In this document: positions 1 to 11,113 of the stretch, in pieces | Numbering within the stretch: position 1 is the first letter of the stretch | Layout of the letters: every line of letters starts with the position of its first letter | From: Candidatus Krumholzibacteriota bacterium | GTDB lineage: Bacteria > Krumholzibacteriota > Krumholzibacteriia > Krumholzibacteriales > Krumholzibacteriaceae | Assembly: GCA_016931295.1 (NCBI GenBank) | Contig: JAFGEZ010000010.1 | Location: 1 to 64,000, forward strand | DNA length: 64,000 bases | Reading direction: 5' to 3' | Translations under genes and position numbers: made by a program | The notes under the pieces: generated by a model | Seen by the model: the letters and a program-made list of their open reading frames with translations, nothing else | Databases searched by the model: none | Told to the model about the DNA's origin: nothing

Positions 1-1428
1 GGCCACCCCGTCCGCGCCCGTCACGCCGGCCGGCTGCGTGTACGCGTTGCCACCGCCGGTGTCCGTCGCCTCGATCGTCACCGCCACGCCGTCGACGGGA
101 TTGTCGAACGCGTCGCGCACGGTGACGGAGACCGCCGCCTCGTCGATGCCGTCCGCCGTCACCGGTCCACCTGCGACTTCGACGCCGGAGACAAGCGTGT
201 CCGCCTCCGCGTTGTCGACGTAGACGGTCGTCGTCGCCGATTCGAGGCTGGGGGCCGAGCCGTCGTTGTCGATGAACGCCAGGAAGTATCCGAGCGTCGC
301 GTTCATCGCCGTGTGGCGGTAGTCGACCGACGCCGAGGCGGTTCCCGTCGGGACGATCGCCTGGGCGATTGGGGTCGCGTGATTTCCCGGGTCATAGAAG
401 GAGCCCGCCGCCGCGAGGAGCGAGATCGTCTGATCGCTCGTCACGGAACTCGGGTTGCCGTAGACGTCCTCCACCGAGATACTGAACCGCGCGAATTCGC
501 CGGCCGTCACCATCGTATCCGTCGGCGAAACGACGAGCCGGAAGGGAGCGGCCGCGTCGACGACCAGCTCCTGGACGGCTCCCGTCCACGACTGGCCCGA
601 CGCCGCGACAGAGATATCGTGCGTGCCGACGGCCGTGTCGCGGCAAAAGAAGGAGACGGTGTCCTCGCCGGCGAGCATCGTCACCGACGAGATTCCGCTC
701 CAGCCGGCTCCGGGCAATGCGGAGAAGGCGCCCGTGGGCGATGTCGACGAGAGATCGATCGTCTGATCGGAGAGGACGGGGCTCGGGTTTCCATAGGCGT
801 CCTGGGTGCCGATCCGGACGACGTCGCTTTCCCCGCCGGCTTCGATCGACCGCGGCGGAGTGAGGAAAACGAGCCGGTCGACGCTCGCCGCGACGACGTC
901 GACGATCGGCGATGACGCGATGGGCGCGCCCGACGTCCCGGCCGGATCGGAAGCGGTCGCGAAGACGACGTCATCCTCGACCGAGGTCTGGGCCTCGGCC
1001 CTTCCGTCGACGGAAACGGCGATGCTCCCGTATACGATCGTGACCGTCCCCCCGATGTCGAGGGTGTCGACGGCGACGGAGATCTGCCTGCCCGTCACGC
1101 TCGCCGGCGGCAGGCCGAGCGTGCCGCTGCTCGACACGGTGACGTATCCTTCGAGGAAACCGTCGGTTGTCTGCGGCAGGGACCAGCCGGGGGGGATCGT
1201 CAGTTCGACCGTTCCGTGCGAGAAGGCCTCGGTTGCCGTGTACGTGATGGTCCACGTGCCGAGCGATCCGGCCGATACCGCTCCCGATGGATCGATCGCG
1301 GCCGTGCCGCTTCCGGGAACGGCGCACGCGACCGCCGGCCACAGGACGGCCAGGACCGTCGCGACGAGAAAAACGGCCGCCGCGCCGCGGGGAAGGTCAG
1401 CGTATGTCGATCGCGCGCGTGTCATCAT
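1..1428 (-). CDS. Secreted Ig-like repeat protein (3' part off window)
   Basis: The minus frame is open from ATG 1428 to the window edge (476 codons), so the C-terminus is missing. An AAGGA Shine-Dalgarno precedes the start. A hydrophobic segment at about residues 17-36 looks like a signal peptide. The rest is beta-rich, with a repeated module: DAYGNPS, then about 110 residues later DVYGNPS, each followed by SDQTI, then a third copy DAFDNPVDG. This pattern is typical of bacterial Ig-like (Big_1/invasin-like) domains of surface proteins. I infer an extracellular structural or adhesion role. A C-terminal sorting domain may lie beyond the edge. Any enzymatic domain would also be off window. Confidence 0.85.
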   Translation of the reverse strand, partial: MMTRARSTYADLPRGAAAVFLVATVLAVLWPAVACAVPGSGTAAIDPSGAVSAGSLGTWTITYTATEAFSHGTVELTIPPGWSLPQTTDGFLEGYVTVSSSGTLGLPPASVTGRQISVAVDTLDIGGTVTIVYGSIAVSVDGRAEAQTSVEDDVVFATASDPAGTSGAPIASSPIVDVVAASVDRLVFLTPPRSIEAGGESDVVRIGTQDAYGNPSPVLSDQTIDLSSTSPTGAFSALPGAGWSGISSVTMLAGEDTVSFFCRDTAVGTHDISVAASGQSWTGAVQELVVDAAAPFRLVVSPTDTMVTAGEFARFSISVEDVYGNPSSVTSDQTISLLAAAGSFYDPGNHATPIAQAIVPTGTASASVDYRHTAMNATLGYFLAFIDNDGSAPSLESATTTVYVDNAEADTLVSGVEVAGGPVTADGIDEAAVSVTVRDAFDNPVDGVAVTIEATDTGGGNAYTQPAGVTGADGVA

Positions 1429-1779
1429 ATCGTTCCTTGTGGGCGCAAGTCATATGCCAGAAGGAAGCGCGAACCGTCCCGGACCCCGGGGGGCCTCCCG
1501 GCCTCCCCGCCGGGGGGGCCTTCCGGGCGGGCCTCCCATGCCGCCCCGCGCGGCGGACCCGCCGTAACGCGTTATGATACAAAAGCGCGGATGTTTTTAC
1601 CACCGTCAATCGATGCGTCCTGTCCCGACCGGTCGTATTCCGCCGTCGGACCGAGTTGGAGGGCGCCTTGCGCCGCCCATTCGCGGACCGGTGGCAGATT
1701 TTCATTCGCCGGTGCAGAATGCAACGCCACGGACACCTCTAACAATATGATTTCAATATAAATATGCCTGCGCAGGACC
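1429..1779. other. Non-coding gap with GC-rich repeats
   Basis: No convincing gene is seen. Positions 1490-1560 are extremely GC-rich, with the heptamer GGAGGCC repeated about three times on the minus strand and several overlapping self-complementary stretches. A perfect 10-bp palindrome, TAACGCGTTA, follows at about 1565-1574. The part at 1740-1775 is AT-rich. The gap would form the 5' leader of the Ig-like gene. I could not find a good -35/-10 pair in it. Confidence 0.5.
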
Positions 1780-2172
1780 TCATTCGACGACGAGGACGGA
1801 ATTGAATCCCCCGAAGCCGTCGTCGACACGCTCCGGATTGCCGGGATCGGGCGTCCATTTCTCGCCGTCGACATAGAACTTGTACTCGTAGCGACCGGGC
1901 TCGAGCGGGATGGTGATCGTCCAGAGACCGTCGGTCTCCCGATCGTACAGGGGGTCGGCGACGGTCGACCAGTTGTTGAAGTCCCCGGCGACGGCGACCG
2001 CGTCGATGTCCGGCGCGTAGAGGATGAACCGGACCCCCTCCGGGGTGATCTCCGGGCCGGAGCGGGGATCGACGCCGCGTTCCCAGTCGGGAAAACCCGA
2101 TCCGCATCCGGCGACGAGGATCAGGGCCAGGAAAACGAGTGCGGCGCACGCCGCAGGCGCATGTGCATTCAT
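1780..2172 (-). CDS. Lipoprotein with glycogen-binding (AMPK/CBM48) domain
   Basis: The 130-residue product starts with a lipoprotein signal ending LILVAGC, so it should be lipid-anchored in the envelope. The remainder is one AMPK-type glycogen-binding E-set domain. It keeps GDFNNW, the lysine in YKF, a tryptophan after VDGEK and an asparagine in GFNS. These correspond to the sugar-contacting Trp, Lys, Trp and Asn of AMPK beta. ATG 2172 is chosen because it begins the signal peptide; the frame upstream is not protein-like. The gene lies 2 nt after the stop of a second lipoprotein of the same type, the last of a coupled series beginning with ppdK. Binding to an alpha-glucan is inferred. Confidence 0.85.
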   Translation of the reverse strand: MNAHAPAACAALVFLALILVAGCGSGFPDWERGVDPRSGPEITPEGVRFILYAPDIDAVAVAGDFNNWSTVADPLYDRETDGLWTITIPLEPGRYEYKFYVDGEKWTPDPGNPERVDDGFGGFNSVLVVE

Positions 2173-2174
2173 GG

Positions 2175-2570
2175 TCACGGCACGATCACAAGACCGGCCT
2201 TCCCTCCTCTCCCATCGGGGACGATCCGCGGATTCGCCGGATCGAGGACATAAGCGACCTCGTTCACGAGGAAAAGGTACCGGTATCGGCCCGACGGCAG
2301 CCGCAGGGAGAGCTCCCAGACGCCCTCCTCGCCCCGGCGCATCAGTCCGACCAGCACCTCTCCCGTTGCGGCATCCCCGGCGCCCCAGTTGTTGAAATCC
2401 CCCGCCACCTGGACCGTGCGGGCCGACGGGCTCCGGAACCGGAAGGTCACCGTCTCCCCGCGGATGCCGGGCGAATCGAGACGCGCCTCGAGGTACCGCC
2501 CGCACGAAGCGAGCGTCAGGAGGGCGATCGTGGCCGCGACGGCGAGGCGGCTGCGTCTGTGCAGGTTCAT
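2175..2570 (-). CDS. Lipoprotein with divergent glycogen-binding domain
   Basis: The 131-residue product has a lipoprotein signal ending LLTLASC and one AMPK/CBM48-like E-set domain with GDFNNW. At the other sugar-contact positions it has changed: YKF is YLF, the second tryptophan is tyrosine, and the late asparagine is missing (GGKAGL). It may fold like its neighbour but bind a different ligand, or none. It sits 2 nt before the next lipoprotein gene and 17 nt after the barrel gene, so the three are probably co-translated. Membership of the E-set family is clear; the ligand is unknown. Confidence 0.85.
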   Translation of the reverse strand: MNLHRRSRLAVAATIALLTLASCGRYLEARLDSPGIRGETVTFRFRSPSARTVQVAGDFNNWGAGDAATGEVLVGLMRRGEEGVWELSLRLPSGRYRYLFLVNEVAYVLDPANPRIVPDGRGGKAGLVIVP

Positions 2571-2587
2571 TCTTCGCGTCGATGCTA

Positions 2588-4522
2588 TCAGAATCGGAAC
2601 CCCGCTTCAAAGGTAAAGACCGCGCCCGAGGCGAGTTCCTTTTCCGCGGCCGCCAGTGTTTCGAGAAGGGCGTCGCGGTCCCCGGCCCCCGCCATCTCGT
2701 ACAGCCCCCGTCCGGCGAGGAACTCGTTTCGACCGCGCCGTTCGAAGGACCATGTCCAGCGATCGAAAACGACCGGATCGCGCCCCGCGCCCAGCGTGCA
2801 CCAGCCGCGCGAACCGAGGGGCAGGATCAGCCCCGCGTACATGTCGAGAAAGGAATCGTCGAATCCGTCGAGCTCGTAGCCGACCCATCGCCCATCCAAA
2901 ATCAGGCCGATTCCACGGGGCAGACAAACCCAGACGGCGGCGAGCGCCTCGGTGACCGATTCCGAGCAAAGATCCCCCCGCCGGGCGACGTCCACCCGGG
3001 CCCCGTGGCCGTCGGGAAGACCGGCCGTCGGCGGCTCGCCGCCGAAGCCGGCGAGCAACTCGCAAACGCGCCGCGACCCGAGGAACGGCAGCCGCCCGAT
3101 CGTCAACCGATCGCCGTCGAGCCAGGGATTCCGCCCCTCGAGCCAGAAGACCTCTCCGGTGTTTTCCGCGGAGAAATGCTCGAGCCGGGCCGCGAGACGC
3201 GCTCGACGCCCCGGCGGCCCGAACCGCAGATCGGCCCCGACGACGTCGGCGGCGCCCTCCGGCCGTTGCTCCCGGAGATCAGTCGGCCCGTCGATCGTCG
3301 TCCGCTCCATCGTGACGCTGCCGTCGAATCCGCCGCACTCGACACGCAGCGAGATGACGAATCGCCGTCCCTCGTCGCGATCCAGCCGCTCGTCGCCCGT
3401 TTCGCCGGAAAGGAAGTTTTCGGCCTCGATCGTCGATCTCCCCGAGAGATATTCCGCCTCGACGACGATCCCGCCTAGGCCGCGAAGGCTGAGCCACCCG
3501 CCGGTGGCGGCGAAGGTCTCGTGGAACCGCCCCCATGCCGGCACGGAGATGGAGAACTCCCCGCCTTCGCCGGCGATGCGGCGGTCGTAGCGGGCGAGCC
3601 ACCGGATGGTCACCGGGTCATCGCCGCCTTCGAGCGACACGCCGATCATGTCGGACCCGCGGCGCGTCCTGCCGGAAAACGGCCCCGCCGGCATCTCGAC
3701 CGAGGTCGTCGCCGCCGCGCCCGGCACGAGGACCTCCCTGCGTCCGTCGATGCGGCTCGCGTAGACGACCTCGCCGGCGAGTCCGGGGAAGGGGACGATC
3801 CGCGCGCCCGCACCCCGGCAGAAGAGCCCGACGGGATATTCCCAGGGACCGACCGTCCCGAACAGGGCGGCCGGATCGCCGAAGCCCAAATCAGACCGGC
3901 GCGTGAAACCGCGAATCCACCCGTCGCCGAGCGGCCAGGAGGCGCATCCCTCGATCAGGTATCCCCTGCCCGCTCCATCGTCCACGCGATAATCCACCCC
4001 GGCCCGGAAGATCCCCTCCCCTCCCATTCCGGTTCTTGCCCGCACGCGCGCATCCGCGAGCAGTGACGCCCGGTCGCTTACTCCGTGTACGGCGACGGAC
4101 CCGTCGAAGGCCGTCTCGATCCCCGTGGTCGCCGGCCTCCCCGGCTCGGCGAAGAGGATCTCGTACCCCGCCGCGGTCTCGGCGAGGATGAAGAAGGAGT
4201 TCCCGTCGACGTCGCGGTGCGGATTGTCGTCGTCGGCGAGGCTCTGCCCGTCGACGACGAACCGGTACCGGTACCTGCCGGGAAGGAGGAAGAGACGGAT
4301 CTGGAAGATACCGTCGCGCGCCACCATCCGGTCAAGGGTGGGATTCCAGGCGTTGAAGTCGCCGACGAGAAAGACGCGTTCCGCGCCCGGTGCCGCGATC
4401 GAGAAGACGGTTTCCTCCTCGTCCACGACGAGGCCCGCCCCTGCCGCGCCGGGGGCGGCGACCCAGAAGGCGGCCGCGGCGACCGCAATCGAGACATGCC
4501 GTATCAGAGCGTTCCGAACCAT
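2588..4522 (-). CDS. Outer-membrane barrel with N-terminal glycogen-binding domain
   Basis: The 644-residue protein has a signal peptide (cleavage near AAGA) and an AMPK/CBM48-like domain at about residues 35-115 with VGDFNAW and GRYRYRF. About 500 residues of alternating beta-strand sequence follow, ending in phenylalanine (EAGFRF), as outer-membrane barrels do. In the sugar site the lysine is arginine and the second tryptophan is missing, while a late asparagine (GNS) remains. ATG 4522 begins the signal peptide and overlaps the previous gene by 19 nt. An outer-membrane porin or receptor with a glycan-binding module is inferred. Confidence 0.8.
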   Translation of the reverse strand: MVRNALIRHVSIAVAAAAFWVAAPGAAGAGLVVDEEETVFSIAAPGAERVFLVGDFNAWNPTLDRMVARDGIFQIRLFLLPGRYRYRFVVDGQSLADDDNPHRDVDGNSFFILAETAAGYEILFAEPGRPATTGIETAFDGSVAVHGVSDRASLLADARVRARTGMGGEGIFRAGVDYRVDDGAGRGYLIEGCASWPLGDGWIRGFTRRSDLGFGDPAALFGTVGPWEYPVGLFCRGAGARIVPFPGLAGEVVYASRIDGRREVLVPGAAATTSVEMPAGPFSGRTRRGSDMIGVSLEGGDDPVTIRWLARYDRRIAGEGGEFSISVPAWGRFHETFAATGGWLSLRGLGGIVVEAEYLSGRSTIEAENFLSGETGDERLDRDEGRRFVISLRVECGGFDGSVTMERTTIDGPTDLREQRPEGAADVVGADLRFGPPGRRARLAARLEHFSAENTGEVFWLEGRNPWLDGDRLTIGRLPFLGSRRVCELLAGFGGEPPTAGLPDGHGARVDVARRGDLCSESVTEALAAVWVCLPRGIGLILDGRWVGYELDGFDDSFLDMYAGLILPLGSRGWCTLGAGRDPVVFDRWTWSFERRGRNEFLAGRGLYEMAGAGDRDALLETLAAAEKELASGAVFTFEAGFRF

Positions 4523-6078
4523 ATCCTCGCGCCGATCGTTATCCGCTCCCCGGATACCGGGAGCGGCGTCGATGAATCGACCAGCATCGACCGTTCGATC
4601 CGCATGCCGGTCGCCGAGAAGACGTCGAAGGTGCCGTAATCGATCGAGAAGAGAAACCGTTCGTCTGGCCGGTACTCGGCGCCGATTGAATAGTACCCGT
4701 GCCGCGCGCGCGCGAGATAGATCGTGCCCCGCGCGGTGAGGGCGCGGCCGACATTCATCCATCCCGCGCCGAGAAAGGAGAAGCGCGCCCGTCCGTTCTC
4801 GTCGTCGACGCGGGCCGTCGCGAGCGTCCGCGCCCTGCCGCCGTCGTCGAGGATGGAAAGAACGTACCACGGTCGTTTTCCTTCCGCCGCGGCGATCCCG
4901 CCGGTCACGTCGAGCCCGCCCCGCAGGCGGGCGCGCAGGCGCGCCGACGCCCGCAGAAGCCCCTCTCCGCCTGCCCGGGGCCGGAGTTCCCCCGCTTCGA
5001 CCACGGCGATCGCCTCGCGCGTCGGATGCCGCCACCACGACGTGACGCTCGACTCGACGATGCCGCGCGGCATCTCCCCCAGATCGTTCCGGAACCCCTC
5101 TCCGACGACCCGCCAGGCCGGCACGGCGCCGATCTCCCCCATGCCGCCCGCGGACACGGCGATGCCGTCGATCTCGACGGCGGCGGCTCCCTCCTCGCCC
5201 ACGAATCCTCCCGGGCTGTCGAAGGAGCCACCTTCGGCGTCAATCCCCAGAAAATTCCCGCCGATGTCGTCCCAGCGGCCCGCGGCCGACCGGAAAAGTT
5301 CCGCAGTGACGGTCAGCCCGGCGATGTCGATCGATCCGTCCAGCCCGATCAGCACGCGGTCGCCCGTCGCGCCGTAACGCCGCCGGATGCCGTCGTACAG
5401 CACCGTCATCCCGCTCGTCGCCCGCCGGGATTCCATCGCCAGGAAACCGAGACGGACCCGTCTCGACCGGCCCTCGACCCGGAGCGTCGCCACGTCATCG
5501 CCGTTTCCGCCGAAGGAGGGAAGACCGCCGTCCAGGACGACGGCCGCTTCGTCCCGGAAGACGAGGCGCCTCGCGGACAGCCGGAAGGCCTCACCGGTGG
5601 CGACATCGAGCGCGAAACCCTCCGCGCGTCCGTAGACGTACGGCGCGTCGTCCGAGAGGACCTGGAAGAGACGGTGGGAATCGCGTAACACCCGCTCCCG
5701 CAGTGCGCACCGCGCACGGATCGCCCCGCCCGCGCCCATCCAGCCGACGTGGCCCTGGTCGAGAATGAACGCCCCTTCCCCACCGGCATCCGGGTTGCAC
5801 CCCGCCGCTCCCTTCAGGAAGAGGTCGAGTTCGCCGCGCCGGCCATGCGCCATGAGGGCGAGCCGGTCGGAATCGCAGGCCGTGCCAGGATCCTCCGTCC
5901 ACGGCACGGGCGCGGATCCCTCGCGAAGCCGCAACCGCTCGGCGAGATGCGCCTGCCAGCGAAACGACGCGGTCGAATCGACGACCGCCGGGAACGCGGC
6001 CGACGCCGGGGCCGGGGCCGCGACCGCGACCGCGACCGCGCAGAAAAACAGCACTTTCGCTGCGGCCGTCGGTCTCAC
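4504..6078 (-). CDS. Predicted outer-membrane beta-barrel protein
   Basis: The 524-residue protein has a clear signal peptide ending near APASA. Its remainder is rich in short amphipathic beta-strands separated by Gly/Asp/Arg turns and ends with a strand (GARIWFGTL). I do not recognise a named family. It overlaps the PorV-like gene by 4 nt (ATGA) and the next barrel gene by 19 nt, so translation of the three is probably coupled. An outer-membrane channel partner of the neighbouring glycan-binding barrel is inferred from context only. Confidence 0.7.
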   Translation of the reverse strand: MRPTAAAKVLFFCAVAVAVAAPAPASAAFPAVVDSTASFRWQAHLAERLRLREGSAPVPWTEDPGTACDSDRLALMAHGRRGELDLFLKGAAGCNPDAGGEGAFILDQGHVGWMGAGGAIRARCALRERVLRDSHRLFQVLSDDAPYVYGRAEGFALDVATGEAFRLSARRLVFRDEAAVVLDGGLPSFGGNGDDVATLRVEGRSRRVRLGFLAMESRRATSGMTVLYDGIRRRYGATGDRVLIGLDGSIDIAGLTVTAELFRSAAGRWDDIGGNFLGIDAEGGSFDSPGGFVGEEGAAAVEIDGIAVSAGGMGEIGAVPAWRVVGEGFRNDLGEMPRGIVESSVTSWWRHPTREAIAVVEAGELRPRAGGEGLLRASARLRARLRGGLDVTGGIAAAEGKRPWYVLSILDDGGRARTLATARVDDENGRARFSFLGAGWMNVGRALTARGTIYLARARHGYYSIGAEYRPDERFLFSIDYGTFDVFSATGMRIERSMLVDSSTPLPVSGERITIGARIWFGTL

Positions 6079-6953
6079 CCGCCGAACCCCTCCTTCCGCC
6101 CCGTCGGAAACAGCTCGAGGGTGACCCGGCCGGAGACGTCCTCGTTTGCCTGCTCGAAGGCCGCTCCCAGGCGCAGCCGGTTTGCGCTCCAGCGGACGCC
6201 GCCGGCGATGCGGGATTTACCGATGACGCCTCCCATCAGCTCGATCCCCCACGACGCGCGAACGGCGACTCCGTACCGGATCGTCGTCTCCCCGCCCCGC
6301 GATTCGCGCTCGACGGCGATCGTGACCTTCTCCTCCCACAGCCACGCCATGCCGAGACGGCCCGCGCGTTCCCAGGATTCCCGCGCTTCTCCCGCATCGA
6401 AATCGCTCTCGACGACCGTCTCGACGGCGTATCCGAACGAGACGAACGGCAACGGCCGGATGACGAGCCCGATGTCGCCCGACGGATGCGTGTCCGCTTC
6501 GCGGCCGGGACAGACCGAGCATTCCCGGTCCGCGAGCAGGCGGCCGATCTTGAAAGTGACGCCGACGGCGAGAAAGGATCCCTGCGTGCCTTCGACGAGG
6601 TTGCGTGCGACGCCGGCGACGAGGATGTTCCTCGTCCGCCCGTCCAGGGCGTGGCGGTAGCCCGAGACGCCGAAGACGGTGGCTCCGCGCGGGAGAACGG
6701 CGCCGAGTCTCCCCTCCCCCCGCGATCCGACGCCGCGGGGCTCCGCGTAGTCACCCCAGACGCAGGAGGCCCCGGAGAGGACGAGACCGGCCGGATTGCT
6801 GAAGAGCGCGCTCGCGTCGTCGGCGAGCGAGACGAATGCGCCGCCCATTGCCTGGCTCCGGGCGCCGGCCGAGGCGACACCGAACGGCTCGGCCGCCGCG
6901 GCCTGCGCCGCGGTGGACAGAAGCAGCAACGTCAGGACGGACAGGCGTCTCAT
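6075..6953 (-). CDS. PorV/PorQ-like outer-membrane protein
   Basis: The 292-residue protein has a signal peptide followed by GARSQAMGGAFVSLADDASA and an NPAGL motif, the N-terminal signature of the PorV/PorQ group within the FadL-like barrels. The rest is barrel-like. In Bacteroidetes, PorV shuttles type IX cargo and PorQ belongs to the attachment complex; other members have unknown roles. It is coupled by 4-nt overlaps to the DUF4388 gene upstream and the barrel gene downstream. It might serve export or assembly of the glycogen-binding envelope proteins encoded next to it, but that is inference. Confidence 0.75.
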   Translation of the reverse strand: MRRLSVLTLLLLSTAAQAAAAEPFGVASAGARSQAMGGAFVSLADDASALFSNPAGLVLSGASCVWGDYAEPRGVGSRGEGRLGAVLPRGATVFGVSGYRHALDGRTRNILVAGVARNLVEGTQGSFLAVGVTFKIGRLLADRECSVCPGREADTHPSGDIGLVIRPLPFVSFGYAVETVVESDFDAGEARESWERAGRLGMAWLWEEKVTIAVERESRGGETTIRYGVAVRASWGIELMGGVIGKSRIAGGVRWSANRLRLGAAFEQANEDVSGRVTLELFPTGRKEGFGG

Positions 6954-7447
6954 CGCTCCCGGCGATTCCTGGATTCGTCGAGCCGCTTGAGCCCCTCGAG
7001 GATGAGATGATCCATCTTGATGTCGAGCAGGATGTCCTCGTCCTCGGGCTCGACGAGGTTGAAGTAGGCGAACTGTCCGACAGTCCAGGGCAGCACCGTG
7101 TAGACGACTTCCTTGATCTGCTCCTGGATCGCCGTCGCGAGGGCCTCGTACTCGAGATAACCGGCCTCGATGAGCACGTTGCCGATCCGGTTGCCCGTCC
7201 TGCCGCGGTTCGAGGCGAGCGTTTCGTCGAGGACCTTCCTCGTGATCAGGCCTTGCTCGACGAGAACGTCGCCGATCTTCCGTCTCCGCGTGTCTATCGT
7301 CGCGTAGGCGAGATCGCCGCCGCGGAAATAGAAACTGGCGAGATTGTCCGTCGCCACGAGCTTCAGTTTCCCCGTCAGTCCCGCCATGTTGACGATCTGG
7401 AAGAGGATGGCGGGTTCGAGAACCCCCAGGTCGCCGCTGAAATCCAT
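6950..7447 (-). CDS. DUF4388 (PatA-N-like) protein
   Basis: The 165-residue soluble protein starts MDFSGDLG and continues with VNMAGLTGKL, the usual opening of DUF4388/PatA N-terminal domains. A region with IGDVLVEQGLI and IGNVLIEAGYL follows, as in the N-terminal domain of type II secretion GspE proteins. DUF4388 domains occur in two-component and gliding-related proteins, and no catalytic role is established. It overlaps the PorV-like gene by 4 nt and directly abuts the phosphatidyltransferase gene. A regulatory or scaffold role in this operon is a guess. Confidence 0.8.
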   Translation of the reverse strand: MDFSGDLGVLEPAILFQIVNMAGLTGKLKLVATDNLASFYFRGGDLAYATIDTRRRKIGDVLVEQGLITRKVLDETLASNRGRTGNRIGNVLIEAGYLEYEALATAIQEQIKEVVYTVLPWTVGQFAYFNLVEPEDEDILLDIKMDHLILEGLKRLDESRNRRER

Positions 7448-8244
7448 TCAGTTACCTCCTCGCCCCCGGAGGGCGATCAGGCCGATGACCGTCTGCGAGA
7501 CGATGACGGCGCCGAATGCCGCTCCCATCACGGCGAACAGGAACGGACGCAGGCGATCGACCGGCACCACGTCCTGCACCATCCCGGCCAGAAGGATCAC
7601 GATCCCTACCGCCTGGACGACTCCCGCCGCCTTTCCCGCCGCGGTGGCGCGGAGCCGCGGAAGGGCCCGGAGCCGCCGCAGGACGTACAACCCGGCGAAG
7701 AATTGAGTATACCGGACGGCGAGAAGGATGAAAAGCCAGAACGGAACGACGCCGCGGACGAAGAGGACGGTGAAGACGGCGAAGGTCGAGAGGATGTCGC
7801 CGACCGGATCGAGGAGAAGCCCGTACCGCGTCGTCGACCCCGTCCGGCGCGCGATCATCCCGTCCGCCACGTCGGTGAGGGCGGCGACCGCGTACAGTAT
7901 CGTCCCGGCGACCACCGCCCCGTCGAAGAAGAGGACGAGGAAGGGGGGAACGAGGAGGATACGGAGTACGGTGAGGGCGTTCGGCACTCCGAAAAAGTCG
8001 GCCGGCGCGCCGTTTGCGCCGCAGACCAGGTCGCGCCGCCGGATCGTGAAGACGCCGAGAAGACCGATCGCCGGAAGGGTCCAGGCGGCGATGCGAACAC
8101 CGAGACCCGCCCTGCCCGCGAGGGCGACGAACACCGACGACGACGCCACCGCCGCCGCGTACAGGACGAACACGCGGCGGGCGGAGCGTTCGACAAGGAC
8201 ACTCCGCCCGCGAGCCTCCGTCTCGATCCCGTCCGCGGCGTCGA

Positions 8245-8248
<4 letters not shown>
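7448..8248 (-). CDS. CDP-alcohol phosphatidyltransferase
   Basis: The 266-residue membrane protein carries the full family motif D-x2-D-G-x2-A-R-x8-G-x3-D-x3-D, beginning at DVADGMIAR, with several hydrophobic helices. Such enzymes transfer a phosphatidyl group from CDP-diacylglycerol to an alcohol (glycerol-phosphate, inositol, serine or similar) at the inner membrane. The acceptor cannot be told; PgsA-like or inositol-phosphate synthase-like are both possible. It has an N-terminal extension of about 80 residues with two to three helices before the motif. The gene overlaps ppdK by 4 nt, an unusual partner for a lipid enzyme. Confidence 0.88.
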
Positions 8249-10998
<2,750 letters not shown>

Positions 10999-11015
10999 CA
11001 GGCACCTCCGATTCT

Positions 11016-11024
11016 ATTGTATCA
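11016..11024 (-). promoter_or_regulatory. Candidate extended -10 promoter of ppdK
   Basis: The minus strand reads TGATACAAT: a TGn extension before a good -10 hexamer, 18 nt upstream of the ppdK GTG. No convincing -35 lies 16-18 nt further up, so this depends on the extended -10 or on an activator. A 5-bp hairpin (GGTGA/TCACC) lies at 11062-11074. Confidence 0.4.
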
Positions 11025-11113
11025 CAACGCATTACCATGTATTCGGTCAGTTCGGCCCTCAGGTGAATCTCACCAATGGCCGATGCGTCCGCAAGTGAAA
11101 TCTCGCTTGCAGC

